DNA of 12,467 nucleotides, from positions 1 to 12,467 of the forward strand of contig CALBRY010000650.1 in assembly GCA_937927665.1 (NCBI GenBank), read 5' to 3'. Positions 12,199 through 12,467 of this stretch are shown piece by piece. The position numbers and the translations under genes were made by a program. How positions within the stretch are numbered: the first letter of the stretch is position 1; every line of letters starts with the position of its first letter. The stretch is from an uncultured Chloroflexota bacterium (GTDB lineage Bacteria > Chloroflexota > Anaerolineae > Aggregatilineales > Phototrophicaceae). The notes beneath the pieces were generated by a model. The model had not been told where the DNA came from and did not search any database. It was given only the letters and a program-made list of their open reading frames with translations.

Positions 12199-12467
12199 TC
12201 AATACGCGAAAATGATCGGCACGTTGTCGATTATTCCGCGGAACAGCACATAATCTTGGTCAACCCAACCGCGCCCGAAACTGCCTTCGATCAAGAACCA
12301 TTCGCCATCAGGTGTAATGCCGAGCGGCGTAAAAGTTTGACCACCGACCGCGACCCCAGCTACGGTAAAGTAACCGCCGGGACCACTGCGAATGTTCAGG
12401 TAACTGGTATTGACGATCAGCGTTGGTGCAGCGAGTGCGGGGACAGGCATCATGATCACACCCGTTT
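12199..12467 (-). CDS. Secreted SH3b-domain protein, 5' end cut by the window edge
   Basis: The reading frame is open to the right edge, so the N terminus is missing. The first visible residues form the end of a signal peptide (hydrophobic IMMPVP followed by ALA/APT), so the mature protein is short, about 75 residues. It is a single SH3b domain: YLNIRSGPGGYF, GGQTFTPLG, GEWFLIEG and GRGWVDQDYV. It ends with GIIDNVPIIFAY, a tail like those after the SH3b domains of the protein at 3049-3948. A GTG at 12459 is in frame, but starting there would shorten the signal peptide and lose its positive N region, so the true start is probably outside the window. It is likely a small extracytoplasmic binding protein. 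The response regulator gene follows after 36 nt. Confidence 0.85.
   Translation of the reverse strand, partial: TGVIMMPVPALAAPTLIVNTSYLNIRSGPGGYFTVAGVAVGGQTFTPLGITPDGEWFLIEGSFGRGWVDQDYVLFRGIIDNVPIIFAY

Noticed and set aside
1..12467. CRISPR arrays, insertion sequences, prophage, toxin-antitoxin or defence genes
   Set aside because: No spaced direct repeats, transposase, integrase or phage genes are seen; the ATPase has no partner nuclease or effector beside it, so calling it a defence gene is not supported.

Overview
The window looks like chromosomal DNA from a free-living bacterium, most likely a member of the Chloroflexota (Anaerolineae-like). This is inferred from gene content: exported bacterial SH3-repeat (SH3b) proteins with Thr/Pro-rich linkers, an LCP protein with a LytR_C tail, an orphan P-loop ATPase with a winged-helix tail, a stand-alone Lon N-terminal-domain protein beside an amylosucrase, and moderate GC. 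No single marker proves the lineage. No phage, insertion sequence, CRISPR array, toxin-antitoxin or defence genes are visible. Coding density is high and no gap between genes exceeds 300 bases.

Layout. Positions 1-116 hold a good minus-strand promoter overlapping the end of udk and firing out of the left edge. Positions 117-2525 are a minus-strand nucleotide block: purH (IMP synthesis), tRNA-Thr(CGU) with its own promoter and terminator, and udk (pyrimidine salvage). A 158-bp divergent region with promoters on both strands leads to a small plus-strand gene of unknown function (2687-2995). This converges on a secreted triple-SH3b protein (3049-3948, minus). Divergent from that is a THUMP-type methyltransferase (4035-5102, plus), whose 3' end overlaps by 34 bp the convergent amylosucrase gene (5069-7009, minus). 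Amylosucrase follows a Lon-substrate-binding-domain protein (7035-7694, minus) by 25 nt, probably as an operon. Next is a queuosine-precursor transporter (7880-8587, minus), divergent from a two-gene plus-strand unit: P-loop ATPase (8687-9799) and YigZ/IMPACT (9804-10412). YigZ abuts, 5 bp tail to tail, an LCP cell-envelope protein (10418-11671, minus). At the right end are a single-domain response regulator with a strong terminator (11797-12162, minus) and the 3' part of another secreted SH3b protein (12199 to the edge, minus).

How the genes relate. Most are housekeeping: purine synthesis, uridine salvage, tRNA and RNA modification, and queuosine salvage. Alongside them is a cell-surface theme (two SH3b proteins and LCP) and one carbohydrate gene (sucrose to alpha-glucan). 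I find no convincing new multi-gene system. The most interesting structures are regulatory: a possible promoter embedded in the tRNA-Thr T arm that would start udk transcripts inside the tRNA terminator, recurring TACAAT -10 boxes with poor -35 boxes, a shared tail motif after SH3b domains, and the small unknown gene at 2687-2995.
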